From IMG/VR virus record IMGVR_UViG_3300007280_000068, positions 1 to 32,879 of that record: a stretch of DNA of 32,879 nt. The stretch is one strand, 5' to 3'. The DNA is from a virus. Numbering within the stretch: the stretch's first letter is position 1; every line of letters starts with the position of its first letter. Of this stretch, positions 12,806 through 20,903 are shown piece after piece. A program made the position numbers and the translations under genes. Under the pieces are notes generated by a model. That model saw only the letters and a program-made list of their open reading frames with translations. It made no database searches and was not told the origin of the DNA.

Positions 12806-14724
12806 TGCCAACCGATATAGAACACGGCGACAATCTAGCAAGGTTAGCGGCTAGGCATCAGGAGCGTCTGGCAGAGTCCCTTGTTACTCTAGAGAACCGC
12901 ATTGTCGATCTGATGGCTAATGCGCCATTGCAAGATGGCAACCTGTTTGATCTTGAATGGGCTATCAGTGCGCGTAATGAGATCAGGCAGTTAGTTGATG
13001 CTGAGTACCTTTCTCAGATTGATTCTATTCTCAGGGAATACCCCAACGTAGCCGCAGACGCGCAGAGTATGCTAAAAACATACGGCAAGTTCACAGAAAT
13101 TGATCCTAAGATAATTACGCAGTTGCAGACTCTGGAGTTTCAAGGGTTTGCAGATATAGGTGCAGAATACACTGACGCTATAGCCAAAGAAGTCTATCAA
13201 AACACCCTTACAGGCCGATCATTCGCAGACAGCGTAAACACCGTCAAGCAAGTTGCAGGGGGTGAAATGGCGCGGTATGCAAAGCAACAGGTACACGATT
13301 CACTAATGCAGTTTGATGCCGCTATCAACGTATCAATAGGCAAAGAAGCAGGGGCGAAAAAGTGGAAGTATGTGGGTAGCCTGATTGAAACGTCACGCCA
13401 GTTCTGTAAAGACCATGAAGGCGAGGTAATGGATGATGAAAAGATCGAACAGCTATGGAGTACAAGTTGGGCGGGTAAGGCGGCAGGAGATCCCTTCATC
13501 GTTAGAGGCGGTTACAACTGCGGCCATAGATTCAGGCCAGTATTTGATGAAGAAGCTGATACAGAAGAAGAAACTGTTGAGGCGGTAGCAGAGCCAGAAG
13601 CGGCAATACCATCAGGCGCACCGAAGCTGTTAGATAAGAAGGTAGCACTGTCGCAAATATCAACATTTGCATCAAAGGCTAATAAGCGAGTTACTGAAGC
13701 GTCAGATCCAACTGGATACATTTCAGAATCGCCTACAAGATTCCCTGTAAGGTTTCGGCCTTATGGTTACAAGCGAGGCAGTGATGTAGACAAACTAGGC
13801 AATAATCAATTCGGCACAATTACAGATAAGGGAATGTCTAGCGAAACTCTAAGCTTACTGGATAGCGGATTAAAAGAGATCGAAGGATTGAGCAAGCAGT
13901 TTAAAACACCACCAATTAGGGGTGTTGTGCCTGTTGGCGGCAAAAAGACAACAATGGCAATGGGTGACGGTATGCTCTCAGTTAATGGGTCATACTGGAA
14001 TCCAATAGCAAAGCAAGCATATGTGCCTAGAGATAAGCTACTAGAAAATACAAAAGCGTCAAGGCTTGAGCTAAATAAAGCTGATGAATACTACGAAAAG
14101 GTACAAGAAGAATACCAATCAGCACTAGACGCATTTATTCTTAAATTTCCTGATTACAGAAACGATCAGTCATACAGGGGATCACCTGAATGGGGATTGT
14201 TGCAACAAAAGAATATTCAGAGAACAGACGCAAAAGAAGCCGCTGACAAAGCTAGAAAGAAATGGGATAAAGATAGAAAGCTATCAGAAGTACAGCCTCC
14301 AAGCGCGTATGTTAGAGGCGGTGATATTTCAGATAGGCCGTGGTCAGCAAAACAATATCACTCTGATCCTGCTGACAAATTTAGATCCACTTTATTCCAT
14401 GAGTACGGGCATACAGTGCATCAAGAGTATTGGAGACAAGCAAGCGCGATGGGTGACTACGCAACGCCTATAGAAAAGTATTTAAGGCAGTTGTTTTATG
14501 CAAACGGCAAGAAAGGGGCAAAAAGTAAAGATTTGTTTTTCCCTACTAGGTACTCAGAAACTAATCCTGAAGAATGGTGGGCAGAAAACTTTAGCCTATA
14601 CAACATGGGAAGGAAGGATTTAGTTGATACCAAGCTTTTAGCCTTGATGGATGAAATAGTTAAATCAAAGGGCAGGATTAAAGTTTTTGATGGGTGGAAT
14701 TTTGAAACAGGAGACTACGCATGA
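12805..14724 (+). CDS. gp7/Mu F-like head morphogenesis protein fused to an HExxH metallopeptidase-like domain
   Basis: The 639-residue product starts with a helical domain and the SPP1 gp7 / Mu F signature near residues 183-245 (CKDHEGEVM, RGGYNCGHRFRPV). Such proteins are minor head proteins that join portal and capsid. After an acidic linker (about residues 250-275) there is a long region unknown to me and then a zincin motif, HEYGH (H532, E533, H536). NPEEWWAENFSLY with candidate third ligand E594 lies 58 residues later. The fused protease-like domain is the odd part. It could process head proteins or be injected into the host. ATG overlaps the portal stop. Confidence 0.85.
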   Translation: MPTDIEHGDNLARLAARHQERLAESLVTLENRIVDLMANAPLQDGNLFDLEWAISARNEIRQLVDAEYLSQIDSILREYPNVAADAQSMLKTYGKFTEIDPKIITQLQTLEFQGFADIGAEYTDAIAKEVYQNTLTGRSFADSVNTVKQVAGGEMARYAKQQVHDSLMQFDAAINVSIGKEAGAKKWKYVGSLIETSRQFCKDHEGEVMDDEKIEQLWSTSWAGKAAGDPFIVRGGYNCGHRFRPVFDEEADTEEETVEAVAEPEAAIPSGAPKLLDKKVALSQISTFASKANKRVTEASDPTGYISESPTRFPVRFRPYGYKRGSDVDKLGNNQFGTITDKGMSSETLSLLDSGLKEIEGLSKQFKTPPIRGVVPVGGKKTTMAMGDGMLSVNGSYWNPIAKQAYVPRDKLLENTKASRLELNKADEYYEKVQEEYQSALDAFILKFPDYRNDQSYRGSPEWGLLQQKNIQRTDAKEAADKARKKWDKDRKLSEVQPPSAYVRGGDISDRPWSAKQYHSDPADKFRSTLFHEYGHTVHQEYWRQASAMGDYATPIEKYLRQLFYANGKKGAKSKDLFFPTRYSETNPEEWWAENFSLYNMGRKDLVDTKLLALMDEIVKSKGRIKVFDGWNFETGDYA

Positions 14725-14885
14725 CAAAGTTTTTTGAAGATGCAGTGAAGCTGACGCAAAAGAGTCCACTACCTGACGATATAATTGAGCAGTTAGATGG
14801 ATACTATGAGCTAGTTCCAGAAGAAGAAAAGGATGATTTTTTGTGGCTTTATGAAGCTGTTGAACTACAAACTAACTTAATTTGA
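14721..14885 (+). CDS. 54-residue acidic protein, unknown
   Basis: The gene overlaps the head morphogenesis stop as ATGA and ends at TGA 14883-14885. The product is acidic and helical (TKFFEDAVKLTQ, LDGYYELVPEEEKDDFLWLYEAVELQ). Codon pattern, spacing and the following ribosome-binding site support a real gene. Position between the head-morphogenesis and scaffold genes suggests a capsid-assembly helper. I know no family for it. Confidence 0.65.
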   Translation: MTKFFEDAVKLTQKSPLPDDIIEQLDGYYELVPEEEKDDFLWLYEAVELQTNLI

Positions 14886-14895
14886 GGGTTTAATC

Positions 14896-14979
14896 ATGCC
14901 AAGCGGAAAAGGTACATACGGTTCAAAGGTGGGCAGACCACCGAAAAAGAAGAAAAAGAAGAAGATGGTTAAAAAATAA
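14896..14979 (+). CDS. 27-residue lysine-rich basic peptide
   Basis: TTTGAGG lies 9 nt before ATG 14896. The product starts PSGKGTYGSKVGRPPKK and continues as an almost pure lysine run, ending MVKK. Tiny GTYGSKVGRPP-KKK proteins occur beside head genes in many phages and I recall this type clearly, though no function is established. The extreme positive charge suits DNA or RNA neutralisation in the head (inference). It ends 51 bp before the scaffold gene. Confidence 0.75.
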   Translation: MPSGKGTYGSKVGRPPKKKKKKKMVKK

Positions 14980-14986
14980 CCAGTTA

Positions 14987-14995
14987 TGATACAAT
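14987..14995 (+). promoter_or_regulatory. candidate extended -10 promoter before the scaffold gene
   Basis: TGATACAAT (14987-14995) is an extended -10 element (TGnTACAAT). No clear -35 exists at the right spacing, which extended -10 promoters can do without. It would add transcription for scaffold and capsid genes, which are needed in large amounts. Confidence 0.4.
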
Positions 14996-15030
14996 CGTAA
15001 TTCACCAATACTCTTTATGAGGTTCGTAAC

Positions 15031-15690
15031 ATGAGCGAGGAAATCATGGCAACAGAAGCAGAGACTGAAACTGCGGCAGTAGAAACTCAGGTAAGTAAGA
15101 CGTTTACGCAAGAAGAACTTGATCGCATTGTCGCGGATAGAGTTGCAAGAGAGCAACGCAAGTTTGATAAAAAGGTATCAGGAATTGATCTTGATGAAGC
15201 GAAAGAATTGTTGGCGCAGAAAGAAGCGGCAGAACTTGAGCGACAAAAAGAGCGAGGCGAGTTTGATACTATCTTGAAGAAAACAGTCGAAAAGAAAGAT
15301 ATGGAGATACAGAGTTACAAGAGCAAGCTACAGCAGACCCTAGTTGATGGGGCATTGTTGGGAGCGGCATCTAACAATAACGCTGTTAATCCGAATCAGG
15401 TGGCTCAGTTACTAAAAGCCAACACCAGACTAGCCGATAATGGCAATGTCGAGGTGCTAGACGATAATGGTTCCCCGCGATACAATGATAGCGGTGATCT
15501 GTTGTCAGTCAATGAGGCTGTAACAGAGTTCTTGACAGTTAACCCGCATATGGTCAAAGCGTCACAGGGTGGCGTAGGATCGCAGGGCAACACTGGTGGC
15601 TCAACACAGAAGCCTCAATCTGTGGCAGATATGGTTGCTAACTGGGATCAGGGTGGTAAAGAAGCATTTGCCGCCATGAAGAAAAAGTAA
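15031..15690 (+). CDS. capsid scaffolding protein
   Basis: The 219-residue product has the scaffold hallmarks. An acidic, disordered start (EEIMATEAETETAAVETQ) is followed by FTQEELDRIVADRVAREQRKFDKK and a long charged coiled coil (residues 50-105). A C-terminal part ends in GGKEAFAAMKKK. It is directly upstream of the major capsid gene. It would fill the procapsid and leave or be degraded. ATG 15031 has ATGAGG upstream, part of the TGAGG class of ribosome sites shared with four other structural genes. Confidence 0.85.
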   Translation: MSEEIMATEAETETAAVETQVSKTFTQEELDRIVADRVAREQRKFDKKVSGIDLDEAKELLAQKEAAELERQKERGEFDTILKKTVEKKDMEIQSYKSKLQQTLVDGALLGAASNNNAVNPNQVAQLLKANTRLADNGNVEVLDDNGSPRYNDSGDLLSVNEAVTEFLTVNPHMVKASQGGVGSQGNTGGSTQKPQSVADMVANWDQGGKEAFAAMKKK

Positions 15691-15733
15691 CCACTTAACC
15701 ACATTTTAATTTTATATTTTTGAGGATGCTATA

Positions 15734-16567
15734 ATGGCCGCTACAACTTCTACTACTCTTGACGATCTATTTGTCAACATCATCGCACAAGCGCGATTCA
15801 CTGCTGAAGAACAATCCCTAATGATGGGTCTGGTTACTCAGTACAACATTCAGAACCAAGCAGGAAAGACTATCCAGATTCCTAAGTACCCTGCTATCTC
15901 AGCCGCTGACGTTGCTGAAGGTACTGATCTCAGTTCAACTACCGTATCTACTTCTAAAGTTGAAGTAACTATCGGTGAGGTTGGCGCACAAGTATTGCTT
16001 ACTGACATGGCGACTTACGGTGCTGATTCCCCTGCTGAAGCAATGGGTACTCTGCTAGGTAACGCTATTGCTACTAAGATGGACACTGACTTGCTTGCTT
16101 TGTTCTCTGGTTTCTCTGGCGCATTAGGCGCGGCAGGGCAGGAGATTACTGTTGCTGACTTGTTTAAAGCGGCGGCAACTCTGCGTTCTAACAAAGTAAC
16201 CGGAAGCATGGCGGCTGTTGTTCATCCGTTCCAAGCTTACCAGTTGAAGGCTAACCTAACTAACACTTTTGCTAACCCCAACGGTGGCGACTTGCAGAAC
16301 GAAGCAATGCGTAATGGTTATGTTGGTACTATCGCAGGTATCGATATCTATGAGTCAGCCAACTTGTCTGTTGACGGTAACGGCGATGCTGTAGCGGCTG
16401 TATTTGCCCCTGAAGCATTGGCTATTGCCATCAAGCGCGACTTCAACCTTGAAGCAGAGCGCAACGCATCTTTACGAGCGTTCGAGCTTAACGCCACTGC
16501 TGTATATGGTGTTGCTGAGTTGGATGATGATTTTGGTGTCAAGATTACTGCTGACGCTACTATCTAA
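15734..16567 (+). CDS. major capsid protein
   Basis: The 277-residue product has the layout of HK97-fold capsid proteins. It has an N-terminal arm, then KTIQIPKYPAISAADVAEGTDL and a TISIGEVGAQVLLTDMA-like strand pair (here VTIGEVGAQVLLTDMA). MGTLLGNAIATKMDTDLLALF and a VVHPFQAYQLKANLT segment complete it. It ends with a typical GVAELDDDFGVKITADA strand. It follows the scaffold gene and is followed by a terminator-like hairpin. TTTTTGAGG before ATG 15734 with an upstream AT-rich stretch suggests high translation. No cleavable N-terminal delta domain is evident. Confidence 0.9.
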   Translation: MAATTSTTLDDLFVNIIAQARFTAEEQSLMMGLVTQYNIQNQAGKTIQIPKYPAISAADVAEGTDLSSTTVSTSKVEVTIGEVGAQVLLTDMATYGADSPAEAMGTLLGNAIATKMDTDLLALFSGFSGALGAAGQEITVADLFKAAATLRSNKVTGSMAAVVHPFQAYQLKANLTNTFANPNGGDLQNEAMRNGYVGTIAGIDIYESANLSVDGNGDAVAAVFAPEALAIAIKRDFNLEAERNASLRAFELNATAVYGVAELDDDFGVKITADATI

Positions 16568-16574
16568 GTGTATT

Positions 16575-16598
16575 GCCCCCTTTTCGGAGGGGGCTTTT
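16575..16598 (+). terminator. terminator-like hairpin after the capsid gene
   Basis: GCCCCCT (16575-16581) and AGGGGGC (16588-16594) form a 7-bp stem, followed by TTTT (16595-16598) and then ACTTGAGG. The short T run suggests partial termination. That would set a higher level of capsid mRNA than of the tail genes downstream. Confidence 0.65.
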
Positions 16599-16611
16599 AC
16601 TTGAGGTATTT

Positions 16612-16887
16612 ATGGCTATAACTTATCGCGGTGAAAGGTTTGCGGGTTATAACAAGCCCAAGCGTACACCCAAGCATGGAACTAAAAGCCATGCCGTACT
16701 TGCGAAAGAAGGCGAGAAGATCAAGCTAATTAGGTTTGGTCAGAAAGGCGCAGACAACAAGCCCCCGCGCAAAGGTGAAAGCGAAGCGGATAAAGCTAAA
16801 CGCAGAGCATTTAAAGCGCGTCACGCTAAGAATATAGCTAAAGGTAAAATGTCTGGAGCATACTGGGCTGACAAGGTGAAGTGGTAA
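16612..16887 (+). CDS. DUF6321 family phage protein
   Basis: The 91-residue product is very basic and matches the pattern of the DUF6321 family: NKPKRTPKHGTKSHAVLAKEG, then IRFGQKGADN, then RRAFKARHAKNIAKGKMSGAYWADKVKW. The family is widespread in phages, usually near head genes, and has no established function that I know. ATG 16612 follows ACTTGAGG. An upstream in-frame start at 16573 would begin inside the terminator. Its stop overlaps the next gene (TAATG). Confidence 0.88.
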   Translation: MAITYRGERFAGYNKPKRTPKHGTKSHAVLAKEGEKIKLIRFGQKGADNKPPRKGESEADKAKRRAFKARHAKNIAKGKMSGAYWADKVKW

Positions 16888-17297
16888 TGGCGTACAGCAA
16901 CGATTCCGATTTAATGAAGCTAGTCCCTGACATTCTAAGTCTGGGTATAGAGTCATTTGTTCTAGAACACCCAAAGGCCAAGGCTGACATCGAACGTGAG
17001 TTACGCATTAAGTGGTGGCCGCGAAAGGGTCTATCTGGCGAAATGGATGCAAGCAAGCTAACTGGTTCGCAGTTCACTATGGCTTCATCGTACCTAGTGC
17101 TGTGGCGTTATGCGCTACCGCAACTTACCAACTGGGTTGATGGCGATAGATTCAGTAACATGATCGACTTTTATAAAGCCCGATACGGTGAAGAATTAGA
17201 AGCAGTATTGAGCGATGGCATTGAGTACGATGCTGATGGTGATGGCACTGTGACCGATAAAGAAAAGCAACCTGTAGGCCAGTGGCTAGATAGATGA
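16887..17297 (+). CDS. head-tail connector (adaptor) with EF-hand-like loop
   Basis: The 136-residue product has a helical start (DLMKLVPDILSLGIESF), a conserved ITWWP-like segment (ELRIKWWPRKG) and a C-terminal DADGDGTVTDKE (D115-E126). Those 12 residues fit the EF-hand calcium loop at all key positions. Its location after the capsid gene and its size match the gp6-like head-tail adaptor group. ATG 16887 overlaps the previous stop and its own stop overlaps the next ATG. Calcium binding is a prediction from the motif, not shown. Confidence 0.7.
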   Translation: MAYSNDSDLMKLVPDILSLGIESFVLEHPKAKADIERELRIKWWPRKGLSGEMDASKLTGSQFTMASSYLVLWRYALPQLTNWVDGDRFSNMIDFYKARYGEELEAVLSDGIEYDADGDGTVTDKEKQPVGQWLDR

Positions 17298-17716
17298 AGT
17301 TATCTATTACGTCAAACGCTAACAAAATGTCTATGCAGATTAAAAAGCATGGGCAGGAAGTGTCTGGCAGTATTAGAAAGGCGTTATCTATTACAGCGCA
17401 AAGCGGCATTAATATTATTCAGGAAAGAACATCCAAAGGCATGGGCTACAAGGATGGTAAGTTTAAACCTTACACAGAAGAATATGCCGCATACAGAGTC
17501 AAGAAAGGTAGAGGCACGTTGCCTAACCTAGAGTTTGAACGCCAGATGATGTCATCAATTACATCTAAGGCAGATAGCGAGAAGGCAGTCATATTCTTTA
17601 GAGGCGCGGAGAACTCACGTAAGGCGGCTATGAATGAAAAGAAAAGGCCGTTTTTTGGCTTTTCTAGGCAGGAAGAACGAAAGCTTAGTAAGATATTCTT
17701 TAGGGCAGTGAAATGA
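17294..17716 (+). CDS. tail completion / neck protein
   Basis: The 140-residue product is basic. An N-terminal helix precedes QERTSKGMGYKDGKFKPYTEEYAAYRVKKGRGTLPNLEFERQMMSSIT, a pattern shared by phage virion morphogenesis proteins of the gpS / gpG and HK97 gp10 type. A final RQEERKLSKIFFRAVK helix follows. These proteins sit at the neck and help join tail to head. It overlaps its neighbours at both ends (ATGA), so the connector genes are a coupled set. Confidence 0.75.
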   Translation: MKLSITSNANKMSMQIKKHGQEVSGSIRKALSITAQSGINIIQERTSKGMGYKDGKFKPYTEEYAAYRVKKGRGTLPNLEFERQMMSSITSKADSEKAVIFFRGAENSRKAAMNEKKRPFFGFSRQEERKLSKIFFRAVK

Positions 17717-18147
17717 GCGTAAGAGAAAAGATAGCTGATAATATCGTTGATACTTTGCGGGATGTTGTCCCGAACAAAGAAGTCAGCTATGTAACGCGAG
17801 AGCCATTTGATTTTACCAAGTTATCAAATGCCCAATACCCCGCTATACTTGTTCGTAGCGCGGGTGAAGATAGAAACGACAGCACGATTGGCGGTTCTGT
17901 CACGCAAAGGATGGCGACAATTAATTATGATCTTATATGCTATGTTAAAGGGGCTTTGATAGACACAGCCCGAAACAGAATCATAGAGGTCGTTGAAGAA
18001 GCACTTGATGTTGATCGGTATCGCGGTGGTAATGCCCTAGATACTCAGGTTATCAATGTTGAGGTAGATGAAGGTTCTATTGATCCCATTGGTGGGGTCA
18101 TTATTACAATTCGCGTGTTGTATCAGTACACTCGCGGGAATATTTAA
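17713..18147 (+). CDS. tail terminator protein
   Basis: The 144-residue product alternates helix and strand: VREKIADNIVDTLRDV, then a YPAILVRSAGED strand turn, then INYDLICYVKG. A final VINVEVDEGSIDPIGGVIITIRVLYQY closes it. This matches phage tail terminator proteins such as lambda gpU-type folds in length and position. It would cap the tail tube and stop its growth. It lies immediately before the major tail protein, with the coupling ATGA at 17713. Confidence 0.75.
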   Translation: MSVREKIADNIVDTLRDVVPNKEVSYVTREPFDFTKLSNAQYPAILVRSAGEDRNDSTIGGSVTQRMATINYDLICYVKGALIDTARNRIIEVVEEALDVDRYRGGNALDTQVINVEVDEGSIDPIGGVIITIRVLYQYTRGNI

Positions 18148-18168
18148 CTTTAATTTGAGGAATTAATC

Positions 18169-18570
18169 ATGGCGACTAAAACAGGCGCATCTGGAGTAGT
18201 TAAAGTACAAGTCTCAGGCACGACTGTTGCCGTGGTTGGCGAAGTACGTTCTTTCACGTTTGAAGGTTCAGCAGACACTATTGAAGATTCTGTAATCGGA
18301 GATACTGCGCGAACCTACAAGCAGGGTCTTTCAACTAACACCGTTAGCATTGAGTGCTACTGGGATGAAGCAGACGCACAGCAGTTGATCTTAGATGAAC
18401 GTGCTGATGTAGACTTTGAAATCTATCCTACTGGTACTGGTACTGGTGAAACTTATTTCTCAGGTGGCGGTATTGTTACTTCTCGTAACATTTCTGGCGC
18501 ATTTGATGGAATGGTTGAAGCTAGCTTTACCATCCAGTGCAGTGGTGCGATAACCGAAGCGCAAGCGTAA
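18169..18570 (+). CDS. major tail tube protein
   Basis: The 133-residue product is beta-rich and of the small tail-tube type. It has TGASGVVKVQ, then a VGEVRSFTFEGSADTIEDSVIGD strand-turn, and KQGLSTNTVSIECYWDEAD. It ends with DGMVEASFTIQCSGAIT, as is typical for a rolled beta-sandwich tube subunit. It is placed between the tail terminator and the frameshifted assembly chaperone, the standard position. TTTGAGG before ATG 18169 marks it as a highly translated structural gene. Confidence 0.85.
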   Translation: MATKTGASGVVKVQVSGTTVAVVGEVRSFTFEGSADTIEDSVIGDTARTYKQGLSTNTVSIECYWDEADAQQLILDERADVDFEIYPTGTGTGETYFSGGGIVTSRNISGAFDGMVEASFTIQCSGAITEAQA

Positions 18571-18586
18571 TTAGGGGGAATAAACC

Positions 18587-18934
18587 ATGGGATTAGCTAA
18601 AGAGTTACGCAACAGACGAGAAGCAAAAACGCGAGAAGTATTAGTTCCTGCGTGGGGTGACGAATCTGGAGACTTTAAATTGTATTGCAGGGCAATTACC
18701 TGTTACGACTTGGATCAACTCCAGAAGAAGCACCCCAACTTCTTAAACAATACCACTGTTGGCGCAATGGTAGATTTGATTTGCATGAAGGCAGAAGATG
18801 AGGGCGGCAACAAGCTGTTTACATCTGCTGAAGATCGGATGGATTTGATGGGTGAAGAAACAAACATCATTTCTGAAATTGCGAATCAAATGTTTGCAGA
18901 GATTGAATCTGTAGAGTCACAAATGGGAAACTAA
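18587..18934 (+). CDS. tail assembly chaperone, short form (gpG-like)
   Basis: The 115-residue product lies between the tail tube and tape measure genes, the canonical place of lambda gpG. It has VPAWGDESGDFKLYCRAITCYDLDQLQKKHP, the pattern typical of these chaperones. The C-terminus ends at TAA 18932-18934, directly after the GGGAAAC slippery site. It would coat the tape measure during tail assembly and be released. AGGGGGAATAAACC before ATG 18587 is a good start site. Confidence 0.85.
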   Translation: MGLAKELRNRREAKTREVLVPAWGDESGDFKLYCRAITCYDLDQLQKKHPNFLNNTTVGAMVDLICMKAEDEGGNKLFTSAEDRMDLMGEETNIISEIANQMFAEIESVESQMGN

Positions 18935-19074
18935 GAACCGATCAATCAAGGATTAATCTACTTTCTTTGGCTGATCGGCTTCACATCACGATAGAAGAAG
19001 CAGAGCAAATGCCAGTTAGTCATTTTAATGAGTGGCTTGCTTACTTCCAGATAATGAGCGAGAACGATGGCTAA
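18587..19074 (+). CDS. tail assembly chaperone, -1 frameshifted long form (gpGT-like)
   Basis: After a -1 shift at GGGAAAC (18925-18931), translation continues in the new frame from codon 18931-18933 to TAA 19072-19074. This adds 47 residues (SLADRLHITIEEAEQ, then HFNEWLAYFQIM). The added part matches the T domain of gpGT, ending in the usual EWLAYFQ helix. The fusion is about 162 residues. The added frame has a stop at 18904-18906, so it is only reachable by frameshift. In lambda, gpGT binds the tape measure and tube protein in a fixed ratio to gpG. Confidence 0.85.
18925..18931 (+). promoter_or_regulatory. programmed -1 ribosomal frameshift site GGGAAAC
   Basis: GGGAAAC fits X XXY YYZ in the zero frame (G GGA AAC). 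It lies immediately before the short-form stop TAA. Lambda uses GGGAAAG at the equivalent place. No clear downstream stimulatory structure was needed to explain it, though none was modelled. Confidence 0.85.
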
Positions 19075-20902
19075 CAATGTACAGATAGTAATAAAGGCAC
19101 TTGACAAAACTAAGGCAGGATTTGGCTCTGCAACCAAAGGATTGAAAGCTGTTGCGGGTGCTGTTCTAAATGCTAAAACTGCCATTGTTGGCCTTGTCGG
19201 TACGGCAGGGTTTGGCCTTCTTATCTCCCGTAGCTTACAGGCTACAGACGCACTAGCAAAAACCGCAAGCAAGATAGGCACAACCACTGAGGCTCTGGGT
19301 GGGCTAAGGTATGCCGCTGAAATAGCGGGTATTGAAACTCGCACAATGGATATGGCGTTACAGCGTTTCACTAGGCGAACCGCAGAAGCGGCAGTCGGAA
19401 CTGGTGAGGCCAAGGGTGCTATAAAAGAGTTAGGCATTAATGCTCAAGAATTAAACAGGATGCCACTAGATAAGCGCATGGTTGTTCTAGCTAATGCGTT
19501 CGAAAATGTTAAATCTGAATCTGACCGACTACGGTTAGCTTTTAAGCTGTTTGACTCCGAAGGTGCGGCTTTAGTTAACGTACTATCTCAGGGCGGTGAT
19601 GGCCTGAAAGAAATGCTAGGCGAGGCAAAGGCATTAGGTTTAACCATGTCTAGCACTGCCGCAAAAGGCGTAGAAGATACCGTTGATTCGCTTACAAAGT
19701 TATCAGGATTATTTAAAGGTGTTACCGATCAGGTAGTAGCCGCATTCGCCCCCGCACTAGAGGCTATAGTTGTTCGTTTCACAGCGTTTCTACAGCAGTC
19801 GATAAAGGCTAAGGGTGGAGTTGAGAACTTTGCCAGAGCGATAGCTGTTGATCTTCTTGGCGGTGTACAGATTGCATTACAGGCGTTTGAAGATTTAGCC
19901 AACGGGTTTATTAGTGTTTATAACATGGCATTGCGGGGCAAAGATGCTTTGACAAGAATGTTTACTGATGAAGCCGAAATGAACGCTAGGCAGTTGCGTA
20001 CTGAGATTGAAGAAATCACTCAGGCGATGGTAGAGCGTGACAAGAAAATAGAAGATTCAACAGCAAAGGCAAAACGCAGTCACGAATTAGCGCAGGAAAG
20101 CGACAGAAAAAGATTGGTCATGTTGCAAGAATTGCTTGAAAAAGCAGTTGAGGCGGGTGATGAACTAGGCGAAATGAATCGAGTTGATTTTGCCAGTGGC
20201 TTAAACAAGCAAATACAAGATATCGTTAATAGCCTTGGTCAAGTATCAAATGTTATTCCAGATTCTACTATCCCCGCTATAGAGTCAATTAGCGATTTAC
20301 GTTTAGGGTTTAAGTCATGGAGCGACAGCCTACCTTCAATGCAAGAAAATATGCAGAACCTGACTAAGCAAGGTTTAGATGGCCTGACTGATTCACTTGC
20401 CGCAGGGATAACTGGCGCGGCTGATTTCGCTGATGCTATGAAAGCAATGGCAAAGAGCGTAGTGGATAGCCTGATTAAAATGTTGATCCAGAAGTATATT
20501 GTAGATGCGGCATTCGGGCTTATTACAAGTAGTTTTGGAACTGGCGGTACTGGTTCAACTGGTAGCGGTGCTACATCAGGCGGTGGGTTAGGAATGGGTC
20601 AAGGATATTCCAACACTGCCGCGATAGGTGGCCCAGTTTTTCAAGGCGAAAGAACATTAGTCGGTGAGCGTGGCCCAGAGATATTTGTGCCTAACGCAAA
20701 CGGCTCAATTATCCCTAATCACAAATTAGGTGGTGATGGCGTTACGATTAACCAAACAATCAACGTGACAACTGGCGTACAGCAGACAGTCAGGGCTGAA
20801 ATTGCTACACTTATGCCACAGATCGCCAGTGCCGCGAAAGGTGCGGTTGTAGATGCAAGACAGCGTGGCGGTGGGTACTCTAAAGCATTGGTAGGAGCAT
20901 AA
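19067..20902 (+). CDS. tail tape measure protein
   Basis: The 611-residue product begins with helical coil and the TMP-type pattern KALDKTKAGFGSATKGLKAV. A hydrophobic segment (residues 28-55, AVLNAKTAIVGLVGTAGFGLL) and long amphipathic helices follow. It ends with GERGPEIFVPNANGSIIPNH, a hallmark of tape measure C-termini. It sets tail length. At about 0.15 nm per residue, 611 residues predict a tail near 90 nm. ATG 19067 overlaps the frameshifted chaperone stop by 8 bp and has no strong site of its own, so it depends on coupled translation. Confidence 0.92.
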   Translation: MANNVQIVIKALDKTKAGFGSATKGLKAVAGAVLNAKTAIVGLVGTAGFGLLISRSLQATDALAKTASKIGTTTEALGGLRYAAEIAGIETRTMDMALQRFTRRTAEAAVGTGEAKGAIKELGINAQELNRMPLDKRMVVLANAFENVKSESDRLRLAFKLFDSEGAALVNVLSQGGDGLKEMLGEAKALGLTMSSTAAKGVEDTVDSLTKLSGLFKGVTDQVVAAFAPALEAIVVRFTAFLQQSIKAKGGVENFARAIAVDLLGGVQIALQAFEDLANGFISVYNMALRGKDALTRMFTDEAEMNARQLRTEIEEITQAMVERDKKIEDSTAKAKRSHELAQESDRKRLVMLQELLEKAVEAGDELGEMNRVDFASGLNKQIQDIVNSLGQVSNVIPDSTIPAIESISDLRLGFKSWSDSLPSMQENMQNLTKQGLDGLTDSLAAGITGAADFADAMKAMAKSVVDSLIKMLIQKYIVDAAFGLITSSFGTGGTGSTGSGATSGGGLGMGQGYSNTAAIGGPVFQGERTLVGERGPEIFVPNANGSIIPNHKLGGDGVTINQTINVTTGVQQTVRAEIATLMPQIASAAKGAVVDARQRGGGYSKALVGA

Positions 20903-20903
20903 A

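Noticed and set aside
15730-15735. TATAAT overlapping the capsid start codon
   Set aside because: Transcription would begin inside the gene and lose the ribosome site. No -35 is at the right distance.
18958-19437. Long minus-strand frame over the tape measure start
   Set aside because: It is antisense to the frameshift extension and the tape measure N-terminus, which have strong family patterns.
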